From NCBI RefSeq assembly GCF_001512295.1, contig NZ_LNUP01000016.1:1-64000 (forward strand): a stretch of 64,000 nt of DNA, read 5' to 3'. Positions 33,637-42,857 of the stretch are shown here, one piece after another. The first letter of the stretch is position 1. Every line of letters starts with the position of its first letter. The position numbers and the translations under genes were made by a program. Under the pieces are notes generated by a model that was given only the letters and a program-made list of their open reading frames with translations, searched no databases and had not been told where the DNA came from. This stretch comes from Pseudomonas sp. EpS/L25 (lineage in GTDB: Bacteria; Pseudomonadota; Gammaproteobacteria; Pseudomonadales; Pseudomonadaceae).

Positions 33637-34092
33637 ATGTCATCGCGTCATGCGGCGTTGCGCAGGGGCCGGGTTTCTTTGCCTGGCCAGTTGTATCTCC
33701 TGACTAAGACTACTAACCAGCGCCAGCCCCTATTCGCCAATTTCTCCGTGGCGTGCACGGCTGCCCGTACTTTCAACGACCATCGTTTGTTCGGCGACGC
33801 TCAGTTGCTTGCCTGGGTATTGATGCCCGATCACGCGCATTGGCTGATAGCGCTCGGCGAACGATTCAGTCTGGGCGATTTGGTTCTTCGTTTGAAGTCG
33901 GCGAGTGCGCGCCAGGTCAATGCGGCTCGAAAGACGCAAGGCGCCGTGTGGGCACCGGCATATCACGATCATGCTTTGCGGGTGGAAGAGGATATGCAGG
34001 CGGTGGCACGCTACATCGTTGCCAATCCGGTAAGGGCAGGATTGGTGCGACGGGTGGGCGATTATCCGTTTTGGGATGCGGTGTGGTTGTAG
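33637..34092 (+). CDS. REP-associated tyrosine transposase (RAYT)
   Basis: This 151-residue Y1-transposase-like (IS200/IS605-related) protein is thought to mobilise REP sequences as single strands. The HUH motif is in MPDHAHWL (His66, His68) and the nucleophile is Tyr126 in VARYIVANPVRAGLV, both intact. The gene is flanked on both sides by REP units, is not part of an operon, and has no insertion-sequence ends of its own. The protein looks complete, so it could still be active. Confidence 0.92.
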   Translation: MSSRHAALRRGRVSLPGQLYLLTKTTNQRQPLFANFSVACTAARTFNDHRLFGDAQLLAWVLMPDHAHWLIALGERFSLGDLVLRLKSASARQVNAARKTQGAVWAPAYHDHALRVEEDMQAVARYIVANPVRAGLVRRVGDYPFWDAVWL

Positions 34093-34110
34093 ATCGTGCC
34101 ACAGGGCTTA

Positions 34111-34221
34111 TCGCGGCCATGGGCCGCTCCTACAGTCCCCAAGTTTCTGTAGGAGCGGCCCATGGCCGCGATAAAAGGTGCCGTAGGAGCGGCCGCATCG
34201 GCGGACCGCCATGGCCGCGAT
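34111..34221. repeat. Three-unit REP cluster downstream of the RAYT gene
   Basis: Units lie at 34111-34135 (plus), 34149-34172 (complement) and a variant 34183-34221. In the variant the GGCC core is extended to GGCCGCATCGGCGGACCGCC, a longer hairpin. The last unit ends right at the aroE stop codon. Confidence 0.85.
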
Positions 34222-34222
34222 A

Positions 34223-35077
34223 TCAGCCGCGCAATTCGGCGAAGTGGGCCTGCATGCGGTCGGCGTTGGCGGTGCGACCGCTGAAGAGTTCGAAGGCCTT
34301 GACCGCCTGGAACACGGCCATGGTGCCGCCGTCCAGGGTGCGGCAGCCCAACGCGCGGGCCTGGCGCAGCAGTTCGGTTTCCAGCGGGAAGTAGATGATC
34401 TCGGCCACCCAGAGGCCGGGGTGCAGCAGTTCGGCCGGCAACGGCAGTCCGGGCAGCTTGGCCATGCCCACCGGGGAGGTGTTGACCAGGCCATCGGCGG
34501 CCGCCAGGGCAGCCGCCCGGTCGGTACCCACCGCGGCGCGACCGGGGCCGAAATGGCGGGTCAGGTTGTCCACCAGCGCCTGGGCGCGCTCGGCCTCGAC
34601 GTCGAAGATGAACAGCTGGTCGACACCCTCGGCGAGCAAGGCATGGGCCACGGCGCTGCCGGCGCCGCCGGCGCCCAGTTGCACCACCAGACCCTTGGCC
34701 ACGTCCGGCAGGCCGCGGCGGAAGCCCTCGGCGAAACCCAGGCAGTCGGTGTTGTGACCGACCGCGCGGCCATCGGCCAGCACCACGGTATTCACCGCGC
34801 CGATGCCGCGGGCCTCGGGAGAGAGGTCGTCGAGCAGCGGGATGATCGCCTGCTTGCAGGGGAAGGTGACATTGAGGCCAGTGAAGCCGGTGCGCTGGGC
34901 GGCCTGCAGCAGTTCGGGCAGGGCGTCGGCGGTAAGGCCGAGGACGTCCAGGTCGATCAGACGGTAGAGGTATCTCAGGCCTTGGGCATCGCCCTCGCGC
35001 TCGTGCATGGCAGGGGTCAGCGAGGCCTGGATACCGGCGCCGATGAGGCCGGCGAGGACGGAGGTGGGTGCGGTCAT
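34223..35077 (-). CDS. aroE: Shikimate/quinate dehydrogenase, NAD-type
   Basis: This 284-residue AroE-family enzyme has substrate residues Ser19 and Thr21 (SLTPAMHE), the catalytic pair Lys75 (NVTFPCK) and Asp111 (HNTDCLGF), and the nucleotide loop GAGGAG (135-140). The residue after beta-strand 2 is Asp159 (IFDVEAERA), where biosynthetic NADP enzymes have an NRT motif. NAD preference and a catabolic quinate/shikimate role are therefore inferred. It overlaps aroQ by four bases (ATGA), in a two-gene operon that would interconvert quinate/shikimate and dehydroquinate/dehydroshikimate. A separate biosynthetic aroE is expected elsewhere. Confidence 0.88.
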   Translation of the reverse strand: MTAPTSVLAGLIGAGIQASLTPAMHEREGDAQGLRYLYRLIDLDVLGLTADALPELLQAAQRTGFTGLNVTFPCKQAIIPLLDDLSPEARGIGAVNTVVLADGRAVGHNTDCLGFAEGFRRGLPDVAKGLVVQLGAGGAGSAVAHALLAEGVDQLFIFDVEAERAQALVDNLTRHFGPGRAAVGTDRAAALAAADGLVNTSPVGMAKLPGLPLPAELLHPGLWVAEIIYFPLETELLRQARALGCRTLDGGTMAVFQAVKAFELFSGRTANADRMQAHFAELRG

Positions 35078-35523
35078 GGACGTTGGTTTTCCTGGTATGC
35101 GATGAGCGCGGCGATGGCGGCGCGATAGCCCTGGCTGCCGAGGCCACAGATGACGCCGACGGCGATGCCCGAGACGTAGGAATGATGCCGGAAGGCCTCG
35201 CGACGATGCACGTTGGACAGGTGCACCTCGTAGACCGGCAGTTCGCTGGCCACCAGGGCATCGCGCAGGGCCACCGAGGTATGGGTCCAGGCGGCGGGAT
35301 TGATCACCACGCCAGCATAGGCGCCTCGGGCCTGGTGAATCCAGTCGAGCAGTTCGCCTTCGTGGTTGGTCTGGCGGAAATCCACTTCGTAGCCATCCGC
35401 GGTGGCAGTGCGCTCGCACAGGTGGGCGACGTCGGCCAGGGTTTCGTGACCGTAGGTAGCGGGTTCGCGGGTGCCGAGCAGGTTCAGGTTGGGGCCATTG
35501 AGGACCAGGATACGGCGGGACAT
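35074..35523 (-). CDS. aroQ: Type II 3-dehydroquinate dehydratase
   Basis: This 149-residue dodecameric-type enzyme converts 3-dehydroquinate to 3-dehydroshikimate. The conserved residues are Asn12, Arg19 and Tyr24 on the mobile loop ([17 protein letters not shown]), Asn75, His81 and His101 (YEVHLSN). The start at 35523 aligns with the family; an in-frame extension would cross its promoter. Being paired with an NAD-type AroE and driven by a promoter with an embedded palindrome, it looks like a catabolic, inducible copy rather than the housekeeping one. Confidence 0.93.
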   Translation of the reverse strand: MSRRILVLNGPNLNLLGTREPATYGHETLADVAHLCERTATADGYEVDFRQTNHEGELLDWIHQARGAYAGVVINPAAWTHTSVALRDALVASELPVYEVHLSNVHRREAFRHHSYVSGIAVGVICGLGSQGYRAAIAALIAYQENQRP

Positions 35524-35575
35524 GGAGGGCTTCTCTGTATTGTTGTTATGGCCGAATGGGTTCGGCGCTGCAGAG

Positions 35576-35604
35576 AAAATGTACCAACCGGTTACTTCCG
35601 TCAA
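35576..35604 (-). promoter_or_regulatory. Predicted aroQE promoter with LacI-type palindrome in its spacer
   Basis: On the minus strand, TTGACG (-35, 35599-35604) and CATTTT (-10, 35576-35581) are 17 bp apart. The perfect palindrome AACCGGTT (35586-35593), with a central CG as in LacI-family operators, lies inside the spacer. A bound repressor would block RNA polymerase. No regulator gene is adjacent. Confidence 0.45.
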
Positions 35605-35716
35605 TTGGCAGGAGATGGCCCACAGCGGAATCGTTCGATTATCGCCCTTGTTCGGGCTCGCGGTGTCGGGCGTCGCCGCGGTCAGCCGGAGACGACCACG
35701 GCGCCTTCGTGCCGGA

Positions 35717-36415
35717 TCAGATCGCCACCAGGCCGCGTACCCCTTCGGCTTCCATGTCGGTGCCGCGACCGCGCTGGACGATCTCGCCGCGGGACATCAC
35801 CAGGTAGTTGTCGGCCAGTTCGCTGGCGAAGTCGTAGAACTGTTCCACCAGCAGGATGGCCATGTCGCCGCGCTTGGCCAGGTGGGCGATGACGGTGCCG
35901 ATCTCCTTGATCACGGAGGGCTGGATGCCTTCGGTGGGCTCGTCGAGGATCAGCAGCCGTGGACGGCTGGCCAGGGCGCGACCAATGGCCAGCTGCTGCT
36001 GCTGCCCACCGGAGAGGTCACCGCCGCGGCGCTGGCGCATCTGCCGGAGCACCGGGAAGAGTTCGTAGATGGACTCGGGTACCTCGCGTGCCTCCCGGGC
36101 GGGAAAGCGCGACAGGCCCAGGAGCAGGTTTTCCTCGACGGTGAGGCGCGGAAAGATCTCGCGGCCCTGGGGCACGTAGGCGATCCCGGATTGCACGCGC
36201 TGGTGCGGCTTGCGCGCGGTGATGTCCTGGCCTTCCCAGGTGACGCTGCCGCGCTTGGCCGGGATCAGGCCCATGAGGCAGCGTAGCAGGGTGGTCTTGC
36301 CGACGCCGTTGCGGCCGAGCAGGCTGGTGACCTCGCCGATGGGGGCATCGAAGGACAGGCCGCGCAGGATGTGGCTGCCGCCGTAGTACTGATGGAGTTC
36401 ATTGACCTGGAGCAT
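35717..36415 (-). CDS. urtE: Urea ABC transporter ATP-binding protein UrtE
   Basis: This is one of two LivF/LivG-type ATPases of the urea importer. The 232-residue protein has Walker [10 protein letters not shown] (34-42), signature [15 protein letters not shown] and Walker [17 protein letters not shown], the last segment being diagnostic of UrtE. It is separated from urtD by a 135-bp gap filled with REP units, unusual within this normally tight operon. No urease genes are in the window. Confidence 0.95.
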   Translation of the reverse strand: MLQVNELHQYYGGSHILRGLSFDAPIGEVTSLLGRNGVGKTTLLRCLMGLIPAKRGSVTWEGQDITARKPHQRVQSGIAYVPQGREIFPRLTVEENLLLGLSRFPAREAREVPESIYELFPVLRQMRQRRGGDLSGGQQQQLAIGRALASRPRLLILDEPTEGIQPSVIKEIGTVIAHLAKRGDMAILLVEQFYDFASELADNYLVMSRGEIVQRGRGTDMEAEGVRGLVAI

Positions 36416-36436
36416 GGGGGCCTCGGGCGGGTTTTA

Positions 36437-36534
36437 TCGCGGCCATGGGCCGCTCCTACGGATAGGGTGTCGCTCGCGGCCATGGCGGTTCGCCGATGTG
36501 ACCGCTCCTGGTAGGAGCGGCCCATGGCCGCGAT
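36437..36534. repeat. REP cluster between urtE and urtD
   Basis: A plus unit at 36437-36459, a variant unit beginning near 36475 with GGCGGTTCGCCGATGTGACC in the middle, and a complement unit at 36511-36534 fill the gap. Transcription from urtD must cross these hairpins to reach urtE, so the last gene may be expressed less or the upstream mRNA stabilised. Confidence 0.85.
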
Positions 36535-36550
36535 AGGCATTCAATTGGGC

Positions 36551-37392
<842 letters not shown>

Positions 37393-37396
<4 letters not shown>

Positions 37397-38472
37397 GCGT
37401 CGCGCTCCTTCTTGATGAGGCCGATCACGCCACGCGGCAGGTAGAGGGTGACGACGATGAACAGGGCGCCGAGGAAGAACAGCCAGTACTCGGGGAAGGC
37501 CACGGTGAACCAGCTCTTGGCGCCATTGACGATGCCGGCGCCGAGCACCGGGCCGATCAGGCTGCCGCGTCCGCCGAGGGCGACCCAGATGGCGGCCTCG
37601 ATGGAGTTGGTCGGGGCCATCTCGCTGGGGTTGATGATGCCCACCTGGGGTACGTAGAGCGCACCGGCCAGGCCGCAGAGCACCGCCGAGAGCACCCAGA
37701 CGAACAGCTTGAAGCCACGCGGATCGTAGCCGCAGAAGGTCACCCGGTTCTCGGCGTCGCGGATCGCCGTGAGGATGCGGCCGAACTTGCTCTGCGCCAG
37801 GCGCCAGCCCAGCCAGAGACTGGCTACCAGCAGCGCCACGGTGAGGGCGAAGAGCACCGCGCGGGTACCCTGGGCCGCCACCGGGAAGCCCAGCAGGGTG
37901 GTGAAGCCGGTGAAGCCGTTGTTGCCGCCGAAGCCGGTCTCGTTGCGGAAGAACAGCAGCATGCCGGCGAAGGTCAGCGCCTGGGTCATGATGGAGAAGT
38001 AGACGCCCTTGATCTTGGAGCGGAAGGCGAAGAAGCCGAACGCCAGGGCCAGCAGACCGGGGGCGAGCACCACCAGGCACAGGGCCCAGAGGAAGTGGTC
38101 GGTGCCGGCCCAGAACCAGGGGTAGCTGGTCCAGGAGAGAAAGCTCATGAAGGGCGGCAGGCCATCGCCGGCGGCCTGCCGCATCAGGTACATGCCCATG
38201 GCGTAGCCGCCCAGGGCGAAGAACAACCCGTGGCCGAGGGAGAGCATCCCGGCGTAGCCCCAGACCAGGTCCAGGGCCAGGGCGACGATGGCGTAGCAGA
38301 GGATCTTGCCGACCAGGGTGAGGGTGTAAGCCGAGACCTGGAAGGGGTTGTCGGCGGGCAGCAGGGACAGCAGCGGCAGGGCGATCAGCACGGCGAGGGC
38401 CAGGCCGAGCACGGCCAGGCTCAGGCGCGGGCCGACCTTCTGCACGGCGGTAAGCGCGAGTGGCTGGTTCAA
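37393..38472 (-). CDS. urtC: Urea ABC transporter permease UrtC
   Basis: This 359-residue LivM-type permease has about nine membrane segments and the family motifs LVWGYAGMLSLGHGLFFALGG and NRVTFCGYDPRGFKLFVWV. It starts at TTG 38472, overlapping the urtB stop (ATTGA); no ATG or GTG in frame gives a sensible N-terminus, and the protein begins MNQPLALTAVQ. It forms the membrane channel with UrtB. Confidence 0.93.
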
Positions 38473-40037
38473 TCGATGACCCTCCCCTTGAGGGCGAACA
38501 GGCCCTGGGGCCGTTTCTGGATGAACAGGATGATCAGGCCGAGGATGAGGATCTTGCCCAGCACGGCGCCGATCTGGGGTTCGAGGATCTTGTTGAGGAT
38601 GCCCAGGCCGAAGGCCGCCAGCACGCTGCCGGCCAGTTGGCCGACGCCGCCCAGCACCACCACCAGGAAGGAGTCGATGATGTAGCTCTGGCCGAGGTCG
38701 GGGCCGACGTTGCCGATCTGCGACAGGGCCACGCCGCCGAGACCGGCGATGCCGGAGCCGAGGCCGAAGGCGAGCATGTCGATACGCCCGGTGGGCACGC
38801 CACAGCAGGCGGCCATGTTGCGATTCTGGGTCACGGCGCGCACGTTGAGACCCAGGCGGGTCTTGTTCAGCAGGGTCCAGGTCAGGACCAGCACGAAGAC
38901 CACGAAGCCGAGGATGATCACCCGGTTCCACGGCAGCAGCAGGTTGGGCAGCACCTGGATGCCGCCGGACAGCCAGGCCGGGTTGGCCACCTCGACGTTC
39001 TGGGCGCCGAACAGCACCCGTACCGCCTGGATCAGCATCAGGCTGATGCCCCAGGTGGCCAGCAGGGTTTCCAACGGCCGGCCATAGAGATGGCGGATAA
39101 CGGTGCGTTCGAGGGCCATGCCGATGGCGGCGGTGACCAGGAAGGCCATCGGCAGTGCCAACAGCGGATACCAGGCCAGCCACTCGGGCGCCAGGCGCTG
39201 CAGGGTCAGTTGCACCACGTAGGTGGTGTAGGCGCCGAGCATCAGCATCTCGCCGTGGGCCATGTTGATGACGCCGAGCAGGCCATAGGTGATGGCCAGG
39301 CCCAGGGCGGCCAGCAGCAGGATGGAGCCCAGCGACAGTCCGGTGAAGGCCTGGCCGAGCAGATCGCCCAGCAGCAGCTTGCGGTCTACCTGGGCAAGGC
39401 CCGTGGCGGCGGCCTTGCGGACGTCTTCGTTGGCTTCCACGGCGGGATCGAGCAGGGCCTGCAGACGGGTCTTGGCCTGGGGCTCGCCGGATTCGCCGAG
39501 CAGGCGCACCGCGGCCAGGCGCACCGCGGGGTCGGGATCGGTCAGTTGCAGATTGGCCAGGGCGGCGGCGAGGGCGGCCTTCACGTCCTTGTCCGCTTCG
39601 GTCTGCAGGCGTTTTTCCAGGAAGGGCCGCTGTTCGGGCTTGGCCTCCTGGCGCAGCGCCTGGGCGGCGGCCAGGCGCTGGGTGGCGTCACTGGAGAGCA
39701 GGCCGCCACTGGCCTGGGCAGCGCCGATGAGCACCCGCAGGCGGTTGTTCAGGCGGATCTGCTTGGGCGTGCCGACGGGCGCGGCGGTCTCGCCTTCGGC
39801 GGCGGCGAAGGTGTCGCCGGTCTTGTAGAAGGGACGCTTGGCGTCGTCGACGTAGAGGCGACCGTCCTGCAGTGCCTGGAGCACCGGGAGCTGGGCGGGA
39901 TCGGGCGCGGCGGCCCAGTCCTGCAGGAGTTTGGCCTGGTCGCTGGCGCTGGCGGCGGCGAGGTCGGCGGCGGGGCCGGCCTGGACGGTGCCGGCGAGCA
40001 GCAACAGCAGGGGCAGAAGGAAAAGGCGTAGGGACAT
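38469..40037 (-). CDS. urtB: Urea ABC transporter permease UrtB
   Basis: This 522-residue LivH-type permease carries the large N-terminal extension typical of UrtB. A signal peptide (MSLRLFLLPLLLLLAGTVQA) and a periplasmic HEAT-like helical region (about 25-215) precede the transmembrane domain (from about 225, with GVINMAHGEMLMLGAY). The coupled start of urtC follows. The gap to urtA is 314 bp and repeat-filled, larger than usual for this operon. Confidence 0.94.
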   Translation of the reverse strand: MSLRLFLLPLLLLLAGTVQAGPAADLAAASASDQAKLLQDWAAAPDPAQLPVLQALQDGRLYVDDAKRPFYKTGDTFAAAEGETAAPVGTPKQIRLNNRLRVLIGAAQASGGLLSSDATQRLAAAQALRQEAKPEQRPFLEKRLQTEADKDVKAALAAALANLQLTDPDPAVRLAAVRLLGESGEPQAKTRLQALLDPAVEANEDVRKAAATGLAQVDRKLLLGDLLGQAFTGLSLGSILLLAALGLAITYGLLGVINMAHGEMLMLGAYTTYVVQLTLQRLAPEWLAWYPLLALPMAFLVTAAIGMALERTVIRHLYGRPLETLLATWGISLMLIQAVRVLFGAQNVEVANPAWLSGGIQVLPNLLLPWNRVIILGFVVFVLVLTWTLLNKTRLGLNVRAVTQNRNMAACCGVPTGRIDMLAFGLGSGIAGLGGVALSQIGNVGPDLGQSYIIDSFLVVVLGGVGQLAGSVLAAFGLGILNKILEPQIGAVLGKILILGLIILFIQKRPQGLFALKGRVID

Positions 40038-40196
40038 GCGCGGCCTCGTCTAAAGGTAAAGGCTCCGGCGCAGCGACGTGGAGCGTGCGGCGCGGCTGGC
40101 CTCGTTTCTGGTGCCGGGTGCCTGGCGGTTCGGCCGGGCGCTCTGGCGGCCTTCCCCCGGCTTTTTCCCGGAGGGAGAGGACGGAGCGGTGCGCTA

Positions 40197-40231
40197 CCCT
40201 CACCCCAGCCCTCTCCCAGCGGGAGAGGGGG
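40197..40231. repeat. CTC-rich hairpin repeat (urtB-urtA gap, unit 1)
   Basis: CCCTCACCCCAGCCCTCTCCC followed by GGGAGAGGG makes a hairpin of the CTC-rich intergenic family. A second unit in inverted order lies at 40311-40345 across the heptamer tract, so the pair could form one large structure. Confidence 0.65.
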
Positions 40232-40246
40232 AAAGAGCAGCCTCAC

Positions 40247-40295
40247 CCCGGAGCCCGGAGCCCGGAGCCCGGAGCCCGGAGCCCGGAGCCCGGAG
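40247..40295. repeat. Heptanucleotide tandem repeat (GAGCCCG)n
   Basis: Six perfect tandem copies of GAGCCCG (40251-40292) are preceded by CCCG and followed by GAG, with no base change. Perfect short tandem repeats of this length are prone to slippage. The tract is in the untranslated gap between urtA and urtB, so copy-number change would alter spacing and RNA structure, not protein. Confidence 0.95.
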
Positions 40296-40310
40296 CTGCC
40301 TGTCTTGCTC

Positions 40311-40345
40311 CCCTCGCCCCTTGGGAGAGGGGCCGGGGGTGAGGG
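40311..40345. repeat. CTC-rich hairpin repeat (urtB-urtA gap, unit 2)
   Basis: CCCTCGCCCCTTGGGAGAGG followed by GGCCGGGGGTGAGGG is a second unit of the CTC-rich family, just 3' of the urtA stop on the minus strand. It may act as a transcript-end stabiliser for urtA, which is usually needed in excess over the other subunits. Confidence 0.65.
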
Positions 40346-40351
40346 CGGCCG

Positions 40352-41626
40352 TTACTTGCCGCTCTTCACCGGTTCGTCGGACTTCTTGTCGTTGCCGGGG
40401 ATGTAGGGACTCCAGGGTTGGGCGCGGACCGGGCCGTCGGTCTGCCAGACGACGTTGAACTGACCGTCTTCCTGGACTTCGCCGATCATCACCGGCTTGT
40501 GCAGGTGGTGGTTCTTCTCGTCCATCTTCACGGTGTAGCCGTCCGGCGCGGCGAAGGTCTGGCCGGCCATGGCCTTGCGCACCTTGTCGACGTCGGTGCT
40601 GCCGGCCTTTTCCACCGCCTGGGCCCACATGTGGATGCCGATGTAGGTGGCTTCCATGGGGTCGTTGGTCACGGCGGTCTGGTAGTTGGGCAGGTTCTTG
40701 GCCTTGGCGTAGGCCTTCCAGGCCTCGACGAACTTCTTGTTCACCGGGTTATCCAGCGATTCGAAGTAGTTCCAGGCGGCCAGCTGGCCCACCAGCGGCT
40801 TGGTGTCGATGCCGCGCAGTTCTTCCTCGCCCACCGAGAAGGCCACCACGGGCACGTCGGTGGCCTTCAGGCCCTGGTTGCCCAGTTCCTTGTAGAAGGG
40901 CACGTTGGAGTCGCCGTTGATGGTGGAGACCACCGCGGTCTTGCCGCCGGCGGAGAACTTCTTGATGTTGGCGACGATGGTCTGGTAATCGCTGTGGCCG
41001 AAGGGGGTGTAGACCTCCTCGATGTCCTTGTCCTGGATGCCCTTGCTGTGCAGGAAGGATCTCAGGATCTTGTTGGTGGTGCGCGGGTAGACGTAGTCGG
41101 TGCCCAGCAGGAAGAAGCGCTTGGCGCCGCCGCCTTCTTCGCTCAGCAGGTATTCCACCGCCGGGATGGCCTGCTGGTTCGGCGCCGCGCCGGTGTAGAA
41201 GACGTTGGGCGACATCTCCTCGCCTTCGTACTGCACCGGGTAGAACAGCAGGCCGTTGAGTTCTTCATAGACCGGCAGGACCGACTTGCGCGACACGGAG
41301 GTCCAGCAGCCGAAGGTGACGGCGACCTTGTCCTGGGTCAGCAACTGGCGGCCCTTCTCGGCGAAAAGCGGCCAGTTGGAGGCCGGGTCGACCACCACGG
41401 GTTCGAGCTTCTTGCCCAGCACCCCGCCCTTGGCGTTGATCTCGTCGATGGTCATCAGCGCCATGTCCTTGAGCGAGGTCTCGGAGATGGCCATGGTGCC
41501 GGAGAGCGAATGCAGGATGCCGACCTTGATGGTGTCCGCGGCGTGGGCGGCGCTCCAGGGAAACAGGCCGCTCATGAGCAGGGCGCTGGCGGCGAGGGTG
41601 GACTTCAGTAGGGGGCGGCGCTTCAT
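40352..41626 (-). CDS. urtA: Urea ABC transporter substrate-binding protein UrtA
   Basis: This 424-residue periplasmic binding protein has a twin-residue-rich export signal (MKRRPLLKSTLAASALLMSG, cleaved near AHAA-DT, residue 29-30) and the type I periplasmic fold. It begins with VGILHSLSGTMAISE and carries the urea-pocket segments of UrtA (VTFGCWTSVSRKSVLPV, LLFYPVQYEGEE). It is the first gene of the operon. Its 340-bp upstream region is shared with a divergent dehydrogenase gene. A sigma-54/NtrC promoter would be expected for nitrogen control, but no good GG-N10-GC site was found by eye. Confidence 0.96.
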   Translation of the reverse strand: MKRRPLLKSTLAASALLMSGLFPWSAAHAADTIKVGILHSLSGTMAISETSLKDMALMTIDEINAKGGVLGKKLEPVVVDPASNWPLFAEKGRQLLTQDKVAVTFGCWTSVSRKSVLPVYEELNGLLFYPVQYEGEEMSPNVFYTGAAPNQQAIPAVEYLLSEEGGGAKRFFLLGTDYVYPRTTNKILRSFLHSKGIQDKDIEEVYTPFGHSDYQTIVANIKKFSAGGKTAVVSTINGDSNVPFYKELGNQGLKATDVPVVAFSVGEEELRGIDTKPLVGQLAAWNYFESLDNPVNKKFVEAWKAYAKAKNLPNYQTAVTNDPMEATYIGIHMWAQAVEKAGSTDVDKVRKAMAGQTFAAPDGYTVKMDEKNHHLHKPVMIGEVQEDGQFNVVWQTDGPVRAQPWSPYIPGNDKKSDEPVKSGK

Positions 41627-41966
41627 GCGAAAGGCTCCTGGCGACGTGCGCTGTTGTTGGGCTGGGCTCTGGGCCCGGCAGACGCCATTTCAGGATTTGT
41701 GCCAGCGGCCAGGCGACCGCGTGGGGGCCGGTGGCCACTGGCTTGACCGGCTGTTCAGGAATGGCTGCATGCACCGGTTTGGGGCTGCGCGGTGCGCGCA
41801 GGTCTGGCTTTGCACAGTACTGGTGCCGAGGGCAGATCCGTTGCCTTTCGCGCAACACGAAAGACCGAATGCCGTATTGGTGGTGATGCCAGGCGCCTCC
41901 CATACTCGATCGCAAGGGCTGGCCAGAGTGCCGGTCGACCGTCATCCGCGAAGAGAGGAACAGGGC
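41627..41966. other. Divergent intergenic region between urtA and the dehydrogenase gene
   Basis: This 340-bp region holds no gene. It must contain the promoters of urtA (minus) and the dehydrogenase operon (plus). It includes inverted GCGCAACACGAAAG-like and TTTGCACAGTACTGGTGC segments, but no promoter element could be assigned with confidence. A ribosome site AAGAGAGGA precedes the dehydrogenase ATG. Confidence 0.6.
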
Positions 41967-42857
41967 ATGGGCAGGCAGGTCGGGGTCATCGGACTCGGCA
42001 ACATGGGCGGCAACATGGCGATCACCCTGGCGCGCAAGGGCGTGCCGGTCATCGGGCTGGACCCTTCCAGCGCCGCCTGCGAACGGGTCGCTGCCCAGGG
42101 CGTGGCCGTCGCCGGCGACCTGGCTGCCCTGGCCGCGAGCAGTGACGTCATCGTGCTGTCGCTGCCCAAGGCCGAGCACGTCGAGGCCGTATGTCTGGGC
42201 GAGGCGGGGCTGGTCAGCCGCGTGCGACCGGGCACCGTGGTTGTCGACACCACCACCTCCACTCCGGAGACCAGTCGCCGGGTGGCGGCGGCCTTCGCCG
42301 AGGTCGGCGCCGATTTCCTCGATGCCCCGGTCTCCGGCGGCCCCGCCGGTGCCGCGGCCGGCACCATGACCATGGTCATCGGCGGCAGCGAGGCGGCCCT
42401 GGCCAAGGCGTTGCCGGCCCTGGAAGCCATGAGCGCGACGCGGGTGCACATCGGCGCCGTGGGCGCCGGAAACATCGCCAAGATCGCCAACAACCTGCTG
42501 GCCGCCGCGCACCTGATCACCACCGCGGAGGCCGTCACCCTGGCCGCTCGCGCCGGCGTCGCGCCGGAGAAGCTGATCGAAGGCATCAACGCCGGTTCCG
42601 GGCGCAGCGCCGCCAGCCAAGCGATGTTCCCCACCTGGGTGCTGAACAAGGCCTACGACTCCGGTTTCACCATGGGCCTGATGCGCAAGGACGTGGGCCT
42701 GGCCCAGGACCTCATCGCCGAACTCGGTCTCGAGCTGCCGCTGGCCGCGGCTACCGCCCAGGCGTGGGCCGCCAGTGCTGAGACCCTGGCCGATGGCGAG
42801 GATTTCTGCGCCATCGTCCGACGCACCAGCGAAGACCTGTTCGGCAAGGGGGAATGA
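41967..42857 (+). CDS. NAD-dependent beta-hydroxyacid dehydrogenase family oxidoreductase
   Basis: This 296-residue enzyme is of the 3-hydroxyisobutyrate/tartronate-semialdehyde reductase family. It has a Rossmann loop GLGNMGG (9-15) with Asp32 at the end of strand 2, pointing to NAD rather than NADP. The substrate motif is DAPVSGGPAGAAAGT (119-133) and the catalytic Lys is 172 (AKIANNLL). It should oxidise or reduce a beta-hydroxyacid/semialdehyde. With the overlapping aldehyde dehydrogenase gene (4-bp overlap) it suggests consecutive alcohol-to-aldehyde-to-acid oxidation. The exact substrate is unknown. Confidence 0.87.
   Translation: MGRQVGVIGLGNMGGNMAITLARKGVPVIGLDPSSAACERVAAQGVAVAGDLAALAASSDVIVLSLPKAEHVEAVCLGEAGLVSRVRPGTVVVDTTTSTPETSRRVAAAFAEVGADFLDAPVSGGPAGAAAGTMTMVIGGSEAALAKALPALEAMSATRVHIGAVGAGNIAKIANNLLAAAHLITTAEAVTLAARAGVAPEKLIEGINAGSGRSAASQAMFPTWVLNKAYDSGFTMGLMRKDVGLAQDLIAELGLELPLAAATAQAWAASAETLADGEDFCAIVRRTSEDLFGKGE

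Noticed and set aside
38460-40031. Long plus-strand frame opposite urtB
   Set aside because: Low-complexity H/G/Q/E-rich translation typical of antisense readings; the minus strand is an unmistakable UrtB.
40247-40295. Possible CRISPR-like repeat array
   Set aside because: The repeat is a contiguous heptamer with no spacers and no cas genes nearby.
41627-41966. Sigma-54 promoter expected upstream of urtA
   Set aside because: Candidate TGGCAC-like sequences (e.g. near 41700 and 41820) lack the GC at the right distance from GG, so no site is claimed.
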